This document shows, piece after piece, positions 8,429 to 17,515 of a stretch of DNA of 64,000 bases. The stretch lies in the NCBI GenBank assembly GCA_002306815.1, contig DBTA01000022.1:62001-126000 (forward strand), written 5' to 3'. How positions within the stretch are numbered: position 1 is the first letter of the stretch; each line of letters starts with the position of its first letter. Under the pieces are notes generated by a model. That model saw only the letters and a list, made by a program, of their open reading frames with translations, was not told where the DNA came from and did no database searches. The position numbers and the translations under genes were made by a program. The stretch is from Dehalococcoidia bacterium UBA1328 (GTDB lineage Bacteria > Chloroflexota > Dehalococcoidia > Lucifugimonadales > Lucifugimonadaceae).

Positions 8429-9543
8429 TAACCTCGCTCCTCAATTCCCACATATGGTCTTGGATCGGGACCCGTGTAATCGGAAAGCGGTCGAATCAGC
8501 TTGTTGTCGGCCCTTTGCTCGATTACATGCGCGATCCAACCAGAGGTTCGGGCAATTACGAACACCGGTGTAAACATAGCCGTTGGAATCCCGCACATGT
8601 GGTAAGCAGTTGCTGCGTAGAAATCTAGATTCGGGTTCATCCCCTTTTCACGCATCATCACAGTTTCAATGCGTTCTGAAATGTCATAGTAAGTTGTGTT
8701 TCCGGCAACTTCAGAAAGACGCTTCGCAAGGTCTTTGACGATTGATGAGCGGGGATCACCGTTCTTGTATACGCGGTGACCGAATCCCATCACGAGGCGT
8801 CGAGCTTCGAGCATGTGTAGGATCGATTTCTCTGCGTCCTGAGGCGAGTCGAACGAGGATACCAGTTCCATAGCAGCCTCGTTCGCACCTCCATGTAGAG
8901 GTCCACGAAGAGCGCCAATCGCACCGGCGACCGCCGAATATGAGTCTGCCAGCGTTGAAGTAATGACACGTGCGGTAAACGTCGACGCGTTGAATTCATG
9001 TTCAGCGTAGAGGATGAGCGTTGTATCCATTGCAGCACGCTTCAATGGATCCGATGGCTTACCTGATATCAAGCTTAAGAAATGCCCTGCGACTGTGTCT
9101 TCTGAGGACTCAGTTTCGATTCGCTCGTTGCGAGAGTGATACCTGTACCAGTAAGCCAGCATCGATCCGAAGCACGCGGTGAGACGGTCACCAACTGTCG
9201 CGGCCGTTCTACCTCCTTCACCCTCAACCTCGAGCGTTCCGAGTAAAGATGTCCCAGTCCGTAATACATCCATCGGATGCGTGGATGCAGGCAGCGTCTC
9301 CAGCAACGATTTCAACTGATCAGGCAGTGCTCTCAGCCCCATCAGCTTTTGTTTGTAGGAGTCGAGAGTTTGCTTCGGCGGCAACTTGCCGTAGATCAAC
9401 AGGTATGCGACTTCCTCAAATGTTGAATTGGCTGCCAGATCAGTAATTGAATAACCGCGGTAGGTGAGTCCTACGCCTTCTTGCCCTACCGTGGAGATTC
9501 CGGAGGAGCCTGCTGTGATTCCGTTTAGTCCTGCTGAGGTCAT
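8428..9543 (-). CDS. prpC: Citrate/2-methylcitrate synthase
   Basis: A 371-residue synthase condensing oxaloacetate with propionyl-CoA (or acetyl-CoA). The active-site elements are visible: GGLRGPLHGGANE-type His region near residue 220, GFGHRVYKNGDPRS with the second His near residue 260, and the Asp in MNPNLDFYAATAYHMCGIP near residue 310. The length matches short prokaryotic type enzymes, which include most methylcitrate synthases. Operon position between prpB and prpD favours methylcitrate synthase, but the residues seen do not rule out a dual or citrate-specific enzyme. No other citrate synthase is in the window. Confidence 0.88.
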   Translation of the reverse strand: MTSAGLNGITAGSSGISTVGQEGVGLTYRGYSITDLAANSTFEEVAYLLIYGKLPPKQTLDSYKQKLMGLRALPDQLKSLLETLPASTHPMDVLRTGTSLLGTLEVEGEGGRTAATVGDRLTACFGSMLAYWYRYHSRNERIETESSEDTVAGHFLSLISGKPSDPLKRAAMDTTLILYAEHEFNASTFTARVITSTLADSYSAVAGAIGALRGPLHGGANEAAMELVSSFDSPQDAEKSILHMLEARRLVMGFGHRVYKNGDPRSSIVKDLAKRLSEVAGNTTYYDISERIETVMMREKGMNPNLDFYAATAYHMCGIPTAMFTPVFVIARTSGWIAHVIEQRADNKLIRPLSDYTGPDPRPYVGIEERG

Positions 9544-9587
9544 TTCACCGGGTCTTTCTAGGTTGATATGAGGGAGTGACTAGAGGG

Positions 9588-10472
9588 TTAATCGTTCGAC
9601 TCTGATTCGAACAGTTCGTCGAGTTTGGACTCGTATTTGTGGTAGTCGAGATACTCATAAAGTTCAGCACGAGTTTGCAGATCGTTAACTACACCCGTTT
9701 GAGTACCTTTGGTGCGAATTTCGTTGAATGTTTTTTCCGCGGCGCGGTTGGCTGCCCGAAACGCTGTGAGCGGATAGAGGGCAATATCGACACTGACACC
9801 ACGTAATTCATCCACGGTAAATGCCGGGGTTTGTCCGAACTCCGTCAGATTGGCGAGGATTGGCACACTGAGTGCGGCCTTGAATTTCTGGAAATCCTCG
9901 AGATTCGATACGGCTTCAGCGAAGATCATGTCCGCACCGGCTTCGACATACGCGACGGATCGTTCGATCGCCGAATCAACACCATCGTTCGCAATCGCGT
10001 CTGTACGAGCCATCAACACGAATGCGTCGTATCCCCGAGCATCCGTCGCCGCCTTCACGCGGTCGCACATTTCGGTGGTCGAAACGATTTGCTTGCCGGG
10101 TCGGTGGCCACAACGTTTTGCCTGGACTTGGTCTTCTATGTGCACTCCTGCCGCACCGGCACGCGCCATCTCTTTCATCGTGCGCGCAATCATGAACGCA
10201 CCACCCCATCCCGTGTCGACGTCAACCAGCAACGGAAGCTCTGTGACAGACGTAATACGACGCACGTCTTCCAGGACATTGTCGAGGGTTGTCATACCAA
10301 GATCGGGCAATCCGTAAGACGCCGTCGCCACGCCAGATCCCGAAAGATAGATCGACCGGAACCCGGCTGCTTTAGCCATCACGGCGTGATACGGGTTTGT
10401 CACACCAACGAGTTGGAGGGGCGACTCGTCTTGCAGAGCCGTTCGGAATAAGGTTCCGGGAAGCGTTGTCAT
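9588..10472 (-). CDS. prpB: 2-Methylisocitrate lyase
   Basis: Cleaves 2-methylisocitrate to pyruvate and succinate, the last step of the methylcitrate cycle. It belongs to the isocitrate lyase/PEP mutase superfamily. The catalytic loop AKRCGHRPGK near residue 125 is the PrpB form, and the metal-binding DVDTGWGG and HIEDQ motifs are present. I place the start at ATG 10472; a GTG two codons upstream is also possible. It is the first gene of prpB-prpC-prpD, with a 44-base gap before prpC. Confidence 0.93.
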   Translation of the reverse strand: MTTLPGTLFRTALQDESPLQLVGVTNPYHAVMAKAAGFRSIYLSGSGVATASYGLPDLGMTTLDNVLEDVRRITSVTELPLLVDVDTGWGGAFMIARTMKEMARAGAAGVHIEDQVQAKRCGHRPGKQIVSTTEMCDRVKAATDARGYDAFVLMARTDAIANDGVDSAIERSVAYVEAGADMIFAEAVSNLEDFQKFKAALSVPILANLTEFGQTPAFTVDELRGVSVDIALYPLTAFRAANRAAEKTFNEIRTKGTQTGVVNDLQTRAELYEYLDYHKYESKLDELFESESND

Positions 10473-10524
10473 GATCACCGGATTATAGTTGCAAGAACGC
10501 CTGTTCAGGTTGCGCTAAACGCCT

Positions 10525-11367
10525 CTAACCCCAGAATGCGTCGAAAAATACGAGCGGCGCAACTAGGAGCAACACGATTCCGACCACGAGACGTAGCTTA
10601 CGAGAGTCGACATCTCCTCCATAGCGGGACCCGGCAAACATACCGATCATTGCGGGTATTCCTACTGCCGCCACCAGCAACCAATCGACACGACCACGAA
10701 TCAAGTGACCGGCGAATCCTGACGAGCCAACGAGAATTGTGAGCGCAAGATTTGTTCCCGCCGCAAGAGAAGGTTTCATCTTCAACACGTGAATAAGAGC
10801 GGGCATTCGCAACACGCCCAGTGCCAGACCGACCGCACCGCCAATTACTCCAATAGCGAACCCAACGACACTCTCTCGTCCAACTGTTTTCGGAGTTAGT
10901 TCGCCCCGTCCGGCTGAGGAATCCTCTTCGTGCTCTTCACTCTTCCGGTCACGGAGTTCGGCAATTGAGCGGCGAATCAGCATTAGTGCTGACCATACGA
11001 GTAACAAAGTCACAACCGTCAAAAGCACTGTACGAGAAACAACATCGGCGTACAAACCGCCAACAAATGACCCGGCAATCGCAGGAATTCCGATTACAAG
11101 AACGACTCGGAACACAATTCGATTTTGCAGAATTGCTGGCCAAGAACCGGCAACGGATCCGAGAAGGCTTACAAAAAGATTGGTACTTGCGGCTATTAGA
11201 GGGTCGAGACCTACCGCAGTCATGATCGGCAGACGAACGACGCCCAGAGCGATCCCGACGATGCCTCCGACAATACCAACGATCAGCGACATTACCGCTA
11301 ATCCGGCCAGTTCAACTCCTGAGAGATCTGCTCCTGCGAGCGCAAGAGTCGAAAGACCGTCGGTCAT
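10525..11367 (-). CDS. TauE/SafE family membrane permease
   Basis: A 280-residue polytopic membrane protein with about eight hydrophobic segments in two repeated halves. Each half opens with a related Gly-rich motif (IVGIVGGIVGIALGVVRLP and IGVIGGAVGLALGVLRMP), the internal duplication of the TauE/SafE (DUF81) family. Family members export sulfite, sulfoacetate or other organic anions. A hydrophilic Glu/Arg-rich loop near residues 115-140 separates the halves. It lies 52 bases before prpB on the same strand and may carry a substrate or product of this catabolic block. Confidence 0.88.
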   Translation of the reverse strand: MTDGLSTLALAGADLSGVELAGLAVMSLIVGIVGGIVGIALGVVRLPIMTAVGLDPLIAASTNLFVSLLGSVAGSWPAILQNRIVFRVVLVIGIPAIAGSFVGGLYADVVSRTVLLTVVTLLLVWSALMLIRRSIAELRDRKSEEHEEDSSAGRGELTPKTVGRESVVGFAIGVIGGAVGLALGVLRMPALIHVLKMKPSLAAGTNLALTILVGSSGFAGHLIRGRVDWLLVAAVGIPAMIGMFAGSRYGGDVDSRKLRLVVGIVLLLVAPLVFFDAFWG

Positions 11368-11541
11368 TAAGCTGCCACCCTACATTCGGTCATGAATGTT
11401 CGACCATTGACAGGTGTACAACAGCAAATAAAACACGCGGCGGGCGCGCAGTTCGAAGCCATTCGGTATATGTCGGATAACTCATTCACGAAGATCCGAT
11501 TTTATCTTCGTCCAGCCCTGTTGCAACCAACCGCCGCGACG

Positions 11542-12444
11542 TTATTTGCCGACCAAATCAAGACTTTCAAGCAAGCTGTCGATTTCCCGGTAATGCTCAT
11601 CATCAGGTTTTAGCGCGGGGTGTCGCGCAAAATCTGATCCCGGTGAGAAAACTCCCCGGCGCACCATGATGTGCTTGTAGATCCAATTAGCGAATCCCTG
11701 GCCTTGGGCGAGGATGCTGATTAGGGGCGAGTGTTTGCGCATTTCTGCGTTTGCAGCTTCTTCATCACCCTCCTGGAACGCATCCCATACCCGAACGAAC
11801 ATATCGGGAAGAGTGGAACCGGGCATGGTGCCGACCGAGCCGCGCTTGAACTCTTCGACAGCGAACGCTCCCCCAGCGCCACCGAACAAAACCAGTCCCG
11901 TTCCCTCAGAGAGCTTTTGGGTTTCTCCCATACGAGGAACAGTAGGTGGTGTTTCAACCTTGATGTAGCAAAGGTTTTCGTGGCGGTTAGCGCAAGCAAC
12001 TGCCATTGCTGGAGGAACCTGTGCAGTTCCCTGGTCTTGCAAGAAAATCGGTATTGAAACCGATTCAGCAATACGACCGAAGTACTCGATGTTTTCCGAC
12101 GCGGGCATTGGGATGAACGACGTCGGACGGATCATCAACGCGTCGGCACCAAGCTCTTCAGCTCGCTTCGAGAGTGCGATTGCGTGGTCGGTGCCTTCGC
12201 CACCAGTATTCATGACCACTTTGACGCGACCGTTGTTTACCCCAACAACGGTTTTCAATATCAGGTCACGTTCCTCTTCATTGAACTTGTAGATCTCGGT
12301 CGCAACGGCGATACCAAGACCATGAACGCCCTTTTCGATCATCCACTCGACCTGATTTTCGAGATCGTCAATGACCAGCTGCCCCTTCTCGTTTATTGGA
12401 GCAGAAAGAATCGGGTAAACACCATTCATCGAACGGTATGGCAT
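11542..12444 (-). CDS. DapA/N-acetylneuraminate lyase family aldolase or dehydratase
   Basis: A class I (Schiff-base) aldolase-family protein of about 300 residues. The lysine is in CYIKVETPP. The start at ATG 12444 (MPYRSMNGVYPILSAP) is preferred to an ATG 19 codons upstream, because GGAGA lies before it and the family begins here. The usual dihydrodipicolinate synthase Tyr segment (YNxP) is replaced by IFLQDQGTA. It is therefore unlikely to be lysine-biosynthetic DapA and more likely a catabolic lyase or dehydratase acting on a sugar acid or 2-oxoacid. Substrate unknown. Confidence 0.85.
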   Translation of the reverse strand: MPYRSMNGVYPILSAPINEKGQLVIDDLENQVEWMIEKGVHGLGIAVATEIYKFNEEERDLILKTVVGVNNGRVKVVMNTGGEGTDHAIALSKRAEELGADALMIRPTSFIPMPASENIEYFGRIAESVSIPIFLQDQGTAQVPPAMAVACANRHENLCYIKVETPPTVPRMGETQKLSEGTGLVLFGGAGGAFAVEEFKRGSVGTMPGSTLPDMFVRVWDAFQEGDEEAANAEMRKHSPLISILAQGQGFANWIYKHIMVRRGVFSPGSDFARHPALKPDDEHYREIDSLLESLDLVGK

Positions 12445-12598
12445 ATCGAAACATCTCCGAGTTTGAATAGTTGTTAGGGGTTGATCATGTGCGCCGACCA
12501 CACCTCGCCGGATGTTCGCGCTAGTTCAAAGTTAACGCAATAAGAGTCGACGAGATCAAGCACTGAAATACGTAAATTCACGTCATCGAACAGAAGAG

Positions 12599-13795
12599 TT
12601 AAAGCAGGTTCTCTACGATCGCCATGAGAACTCCCGCGACTGTCGCTGTACCGATAACGCCAGCGACGTTAGGGCCCATAGCGTGCATCAGCAGGAAGTT
12701 CCCCGGGTCTTCTTTCTGACCCATGTCCTGAACCACTCGAGCTGCCATTGGAACCGCCGAGACTCCCGCTGCACCGATCATCGGATTCACCTTCTCCTTG
12801 CTAAGCAGGTTCATCAACTTAGCGAGCAGAATTCCGGCAACCGTTGCAGTCATGAATGCAAAGAGTCCAAGGAAGAAGATTCCAATCGTCTCCGGTTGTA
12901 GGAATACTGCGGCAGGCATGGTCGACCCAACGGCGAGACCAAGCAATACGATCACCGCGTTCATCAGTGCGTTTTCGGTTACATCCGCAAGTCGAGGAAC
13001 CACGCCAGAAACTTTGATGAGGTTTCCAAGCATAAGCATTCCAATAAGCGGGGAAGCAGACGGTACAAGCACGCTAATTATGATCGTTGTGAGTACTGGG
13101 AACAGTACCTGTGTGCGCTTTGACACTGGTTTCGCCGAGTACTCCATACGGATCAATCGCTCTTTCTGTGTGGTGAGCAACTTGATGATCGGCGGCTGAA
13201 TGATCGGAACAAGAGCCATATACGAGTAAGCTGCAACAGCAGTTGCACCGACAATGTCTCTCACTTCAACGTGCGGCAATGATTCCCCGAGTTCACGCAT
13301 GCGGGTAGCGATGAAAATAGTTGTTGGACCATCGGCACCACCAATAATTCCGATCGATGAAGCTTCCAGCAAACCAAACTCGAAAAAGTCGGTCATCCCA
13401 AGCAACAATGCACCAAGCAACGCAACGAACACACCTGCCTGCGCACCGGCACCAAGCAACAGGGTTTTCGGATTCGAAAGCATTGGCGTGAAGTCAGTGG
13501 CAGCTCCGACGCCGAGGAAGATCAATAACGGGAAGATGTCGGTTTCCATACCGATGGTCTGGAAGGTTTTGAGGAGACCTGCCGGTTCCCCATGCCCCCC
13601 CTCACGGATCAACTCACCGAGAGGCAAATTCGCAAACAGGATTCCCATTGAAATCGGAACGAGCAGAAGCGGTTCTTTCTTCTTTGCAACTCCGACGTAC
13701 AAAAGCGCACCGGCGATGAACCACATGATGACCATGCGAGGCTCATCACCTATCGCTGTAAAACCTTCCCATAGGGAACCCAACTCGGTCGACAT
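12599..13795 (-). CDS. oadB: Sodium-pumping decarboxylase beta subunit
   Basis: A 398-residue integral membrane protein of the OadB/MmdB/GcdB family, which decarboxylates the carboxybiotin carrier and couples this to Na+ export. The signature IGGADGPTTIFIATR near residue 155 and the Asp-containing GVGAATDFTPML segment are present. It lies 11 bases after the biotin-carrier gene and is the last gene of a gamma/carrier/beta operon. No carboxyltransferase alpha subunit is present in the window, so the substrate (oxaloacetate, methylmalonyl-CoA or glutaconyl-CoA) cannot be read here. Confidence 0.94.
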   Translation of the reverse strand: MSTELGSLWEGFTAIGDEPRMVIMWFIAGALLYVGVAKKKEPLLLVPISMGILFANLPLGELIREGGHGEPAGLLKTFQTIGMETDIFPLLIFLGVGAATDFTPMLSNPKTLLLGAGAQAGVFVALLGALLLGMTDFFEFGLLEASSIGIIGGADGPTTIFIATRMRELGESLPHVEVRDIVGATAVAAYSYMALVPIIQPPIIKLLTTQKERLIRMEYSAKPVSKRTQVLFPVLTTIIISVLVPSASPLIGMLMLGNLIKVSGVVPRLADVTENALMNAVIVLLGLAVGSTMPAAVFLQPETIGIFFLGLFAFMTATVAGILLAKLMNLLSKEKVNPMIGAAGVSAVPMAARVVQDMGQKEDPGNFLLMHAMGPNVAGVIGTATVAGVLMAIVENLL

Positions 13796-13806
13796 GGAAA
13801 TTGATC

Positions 13807-14259
13807 CTACGAAATCTCGGCCAATGACTGACCGTGCTGAACCGCATCACCTGCGGCGACGAGAACCGAAGAAACGGTGCCGTCGACCGGCGCAGCGATG
13901 GTGTTTTCCATCTTCATCGATTCAAGTACGAGAATAGGCTTACCTTTAGTTACCGTGTCGCCAACAGCTATGCTCACGCTGATGATCTTTCCGGGCATCG
14001 GAGAGCGAACAACTCCGTCCCCATCAGACGTTGGGACTGCCGGACGAGACACCGGTTGTGGTGCCGGGGCGGCGGGCTTCGGAGCTGCTACTGGACGTGC
14101 AGAGGGTGCAGCATGGGCGGCGGACGAAGCTGATTCTGGCAGCTCTACCTGGTAGGTGGTTCCGTCTACAGAAACCTCTACCGGAGAAGAAGATGTATCC
14201 CCGACTTCAACGTCATACGTCTGACCGGCAATCGTTAGTTTGTAGTTCTTGGTAGCCAC
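13807..14259 (-). CDS. Biotin carboxyl carrier protein of the sodium-pumping decarboxylase
   Basis: A 150-residue protein with an N-terminal beta-rich segment, an Ala/Pro-rich flexible linker (residues about 45-75) and a C-terminal biotinyl domain. The biotin Lys is Lys116 in ESMKMEN; the common form is EAMKMEN. A separate carrier, rather than one fused to the alpha subunit, resembles the MmdC of methylmalonyl-CoA decarboxylase. The GTG start overlaps the stop of the upstream gamma-subunit gene by one base. Confidence 0.92.
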   Translation of the reverse strand: MATKNYKLTIAGQTYDVEVGDTSSSPVEVSVDGTTYQVELPESASSAAHAAPSARPVAAPKPAAPAPQPVSRPAVPTSDGDGVVRSPMPGKIISVSIAVGDTVTKGKPILVLESMKMENTIAAPVDGTVSSVLVAAGDAVQHGQSLAEIS

Positions 14260-14588
14260 TATCCGCGCCTCTCCCGAGCGCTTGATGAACCTGAGCTGAG
14301 TACGCGCATTCGTCCCGCCTGAAGCCAGGAGCCAGTTGTCGATCCAACATTTGAGGAACGGGCTGGCATTGCCGCTGATTTTGTCTCGGAAAGCGCAAGA
14401 GCGACGGCAATAGCGGCAATCTGTTCACCAGTCATTCCTTCAGGAGTGACGGTAGGTGATGCGGTAGCGGATGGCGCATTCGCGGGTGCTGAAGCAGGCG
14501 AAGCTACGGGAGCGGGTTCACGGTCAAGCAGTCCGATCAGTTTGATCGCAAGTGCAAGAACCGCGAGGACGACAAAGACCACGCCCAT
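14259..14588 (-). CDS. oadG: Sodium-pumping decarboxylase gamma subunit (OadG-like)
   Basis: A small protein with one N-terminal membrane helix (MGVVFVVLAVLALAIKLIGL), a long Ala/Pro/Thr linker and a variable tail, the plan of OadG/MmdD, which assembles the complex. The first conventional start, ATG 14588, lies inside the hydrophobic helix and has no ribosome site. The frame stays open upstream to 14652 and reads FDQDLLNDGLKVSFVG, as expected for a full OadG N-terminus. An AAGGAG site (14647-14652) lies 7 bases before an ACG codon at 14639. The true start may therefore be that ACG, adding 17 residues. Confidence 0.75.
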   Translation of the reverse strand: MGVVFVVLAVLALAIKLIGLLDREPAPVASPASAPANAPSATASPTVTPEGMTGEQIAAIAVALALSETKSAAMPARSSNVGSTTGSWLQAGRMRVLSSGSSSARERRG

Positions 14589-14732
14589 ACCGACAAAGCT
14601 AACTTTTAGCCCGTCGTTTAGTAGATCCTGGTCGAACGTCTTACTGCTCCTTCAATCGATTCGTCACTGACGGTTATGTCAGACAAATCCAGTCACCGTT
14701 GAAAATACGATGTCGATTCTAACAAAGCTACT

Positions 14733-15815
14733 CTAATTTGCGGGGGTAATTTCCTCGAACGAAACTGGGTAAGCGATTCCATCAAGCGTAACCAGTTTGG
14801 CCGAACCATTCTGGGCGACGCCTATCTGGTATTGAGAATCATTCACCGCAAACTGCTCGGAAACTATAACCTCCTCCAATGGCGAGTTCGCAATAAGCTC
14901 TCTCTTCTCTGCGTACAACGACTGGGCTTCAGCAACAGAAATAGCTTTGAATGAAAGTTTCGTTCCGGGAGTTGCCTGACCGAGCAGCGGTAGATCGACG
15001 GAGGCAACAGTCGCAATTTTTGCGTAGCCACCGGTGGTTTGGCGATCAGCCAACAGGACAATCGGTTTGCCGTCGCCGGGAATCTGTACGGAGCCATTCA
15101 CAACCGCGTCGGAAATGATGTCGTAGCTTCCCGACTTGCTCTCGACTACAGGACCATCCAGACGCAGCCCCTGCCGGTTGGATTGATCTGTGATCGTATA
15201 CTGAGATTCGAGGAATGTACTGATGCCTGAGTCGGAAAAAAGAACGTCCTGCGGACCAAGAATCACACGGACTTCCAATTCAGAGTGATTGGAGACGGGA
15301 GGTTTGACGTGGGTCACTCCTGAAACCGCGGTGTCACTTGCAGCACCTATAGCGAGCACATCGTCCTGTTTCAGTGCCCTGCCTTCAACCCCTCCTACTT
15401 CCGAGGCGACGTGTGTGGAGCGAGACCCTAATGTTTCTTGCGCCTCGATTCCGCCAGCGATGGAAACGTAAGATCTCAACCCATCAGTCGCCATTCCGAG
15501 TTCCAATATCGACCCTCCGTGGGCCACATAGGAGACGTTTGTTCCGAGCAACACACCGTCAAGCCTCGCCTGGGTGTCTGCCCCGGTGAGGGCGAAAACC
15601 GATTCCGCTGTAAATTCAAGTGACAACCCACCCAGCATCGCCTCTAACGCCGCGGCATTAGACGAATTTCCTACGAGTCGATTTCCAATCAAAAGAGAAT
15701 CCATGTCGGCGGCACCAGACACAGAAACACCGAGTCGCTGAAAGCCGGACCGACCAGCGTCCTGAACTAATGTCAGGGGTCCAGGTTGAACGATGCGTAT
15801 CGAGGTATCACTCAT
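14733..15815 (-). CDS. pxpC: 5-Oxoprolinase subunit C (biotin-dependent carboxyltransferase domain, KipA)
   Basis: A member of the PxpC/KipA family, which works with PxpA and PxpB to hydrolyse 5-oxoproline to glutamate with ATP. The N-terminal IVQPGPLTLVQDAGRSGFQR block and the GLRLDGPV and QIPGDGKPIVLLADRQTTGG segments are characteristic. I choose ATG 15815, which overlaps the end of pxpB by 8 bases; an ATG six codons upstream is an alternative. About 360 residues is the normal length. Last gene of pxpABC. Confidence 0.92.
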   Translation of the reverse strand: MSDTSIRIVQPGPLTLVQDAGRSGFQRLGVSVSGAADMDSLLIGNRLVGNSSNAAALEAMLGGLSLEFTAESVFALTGADTQARLDGVLLGTNVSYVAHGGSILELGMATDGLRSYVSIAGGIEAQETLGSRSTHVASEVGGVEGRALKQDDVLAIGAASDTAVSGVTHVKPPVSNHSELEVRVILGPQDVLFSDSGISTFLESQYTITDQSNRQGLRLDGPVVESKSGSYDIISDAVVNGSVQIPGDGKPIVLLADRQTTGGYAKIATVASVDLPLLGQATPGTKLSFKAISVAEAQSLYAEKRELIANSPLEEVIVSEQFAVNDSQYQIGVAQNGSAKLVTLDGIAYPVSFEEITPAN

Positions 15816-16524
15816 AGGAGTCCACCGGAACAAATCGCACCCGTGAGCCGGGGGTGATTTTGGAAGGCTTAGGACTATTCACATCAAACAACTTTGTTGC
15901 GGTACGACCTATCAACTGCCATCCGCCCGGACTCGCATTCGGGTACACACCGGTCTGCGATTCGGCAATCCCAACCGAACCTGCAGGTACCAACACTCGC
16001 GGTGTTTTGAGTCGAGGTGTCGCGATACGTTCGTCCAGTCCACCTAAATACGGGAATCCGGGTGCGAATCCGATCATGTAAACCCGATAGTCGGTGGAGC
16101 TGTGTATTTCAATCACTTCAGCGGCGGAAATACCGGCGTACCCGGCGACATTCTCGATGTCAGGACCGTCTTCTCCCCCATATACAACCGGCAATTCGAT
16201 TACGACCGGTTCAAAGTCCGTCGACTCTCTGTTTGAATGATTCTCGACAATCTGGTTCATAACATCGTGCATCTCGTTAAAACCAATAGCCATCGGATCG
16301 TAATTCACGAGAAGTGATCGATATGTCGGGACCAGTTCGGTGACACCGTTGATGTTAGTGTTCTCTATGTCGCTCGCGAGCGAATAGACTTGATCATTCA
16401 CAGTAGGATCGATCTCCGATCCCAGCTCAATGAGAATCGCTGAATCACCTGCAGGAACAACTCGTGGAAACGAAGTGGTGTTGTCCGCGTTCGAGCTCAA
16501 GTTAGCTACCCGCGACCAGATCAT
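15808..16524 (-). CDS. pxpB: 5-Oxoprolinase subunit B (KipI)
   Basis: A 238-residue protein of the PxpB/KipI family. Diagnostic blocks are PAGDSAILIELG near the start, YMIGFAPGFPYLGGL near residue 150, and PRVLVPAGSVGIAESQTGVYP near residue 180. It partners PxpC in the ATP-dependent 5-oxoprolinase. The start overlaps the end of pxpA by 23 bases, and the end overlaps pxpC, so all three are translated as a coupled unit. Confidence 0.93.
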   Translation of the reverse strand: MIWSRVANLSSNADNTTSFPRVVPAGDSAILIELGSEIDPTVNDQVYSLASDIENTNINGVTELVPTYRSLLVNYDPMAIGFNEMHDVMNQIVENHSNRESTDFEPVVIELPVVYGGEDGPDIENVAGYAGISAAEVIEIHSSTDYRVYMIGFAPGFPYLGGLDERIATPRLKTPRVLVPAGSVGIAESQTGVYPNASPGGWQLIGRTATKLFDVNSPKPSKITPGSRVRFVPVDSYE

Positions 16525-17284
16525 TCATAGGCGTAATTTTTACACCAGCCGATTCGAGCGTCGACCGAACCCCGGATGCTAACTCAACCGCGCCTGCTGT
16601 ATCGCCATGTAGACAGATTGAATCCGCTGAGAAATCAATTTCTGTACCGTCTACGGCGATCACCTTTCCCTCGGTCGCCAGTTTGAGCGATCGAGCAACG
16701 ACTTCCTCAGGGTCGTGAACCACGGCACCAGATTGCGAACGGGGAACCAATGTTCCTTCCGGTGTTACCGCTCTGTCGGCATAGCACTCTCTGGCTACTC
16801 GAACTCCGTGCGAACGAGCGATTTCTTCCCATTGAGAACCCGCTAGAACGACGTGGATCAAATCGGGGTCGAACGCTTTCACCGCGGTAACTACGGCTTC
16901 AGCAGTTCCTGCGTCCCTGACTGCAGTGTTGTATAAAGCTCCGTGAGGTTTTACGTGCTGAATTTTCCGACCGGGAGCGAAAGCTGAAAGTGCGCCAACC
17001 TGGTAGGTAACGGCATTGTGAACTTCATCAGGAGTCAGATCCATGTTCCGGCGACCGAATCCGGCTAGGTCAGGGTATGCCGGGTGCGCTCCAATACCCA
17101 CGTTGTTCTCGACAGCCAGAGAAACGGTTTTTGCCATCCAGTCCGGGTCTCCAGCGTGAAAGCCGGTGGCAATGTTGGCCGAAGTGATGTGCTTCACAAT
17201 TTCGCTGTCGAGCCCCAGCTCATACCCGGCGAATGACTCGCCAATGTCGGCGTTGAAATCAATTCTTCCCGCAACAGTTGTCAA
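16502..17284 (-). CDS. pxpA: 5-Oxoprolinase subunit A (LamB/YcsF)
   Basis: A 260-residue LamB/YcsF family protein. The N-terminal DFNADIGESFAGYELG and the ANIATGFHAGDP block, the HPAYPDLAGFGRRNM segment and the KPHGALYN motif near residue 115 are all present. First gene of the pxpABC operon, which recovers glutamate from 5-oxoproline formed by spontaneous cyclisation of glutamine or from glutathione-like peptides. Confidence 0.94.
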   Translation of the reverse strand: MTTVAGRIDFNADIGESFAGYELGLDSEIVKHITSANIATGFHAGDPDWMAKTVSLAVENNVGIGAHPAYPDLAGFGRRNMDLTPDEVHNAVTYQVGALSAFAPGRKIQHVKPHGALYNTAVRDAGTAEAVVTAVKAFDPDLIHVVLAGSQWEEIARSHGVRVARECYADRAVTPEGTLVPRSQSGAVVHDPEEVVARSLKLATEGKVIAVDGTEIDFSADSICLHGDTAGAVELASGVRSTLESAGVKITPMNDLVAGS

Positions 17285-17515
17285 TCTTTAGCTCCATAAG
17301 TTGTCAGTCGATTTTCGACCGGCTACTACCGAGTCGAATCCGGATCTAATTTAGCCAATTCTCGCTAACACTTGGAGCGTAGCACAGAATAAGAAAATTT
17401 CGACAGCCAAGTAAACTGAAGGAATGCACAATCGCATACTTCAAGGTATCCTGGGCTGACTGGCACACAATATTCCGTTTCTATGTCGAACTGCTGGTTC
17501 ACCGCGTTTCCGAGC

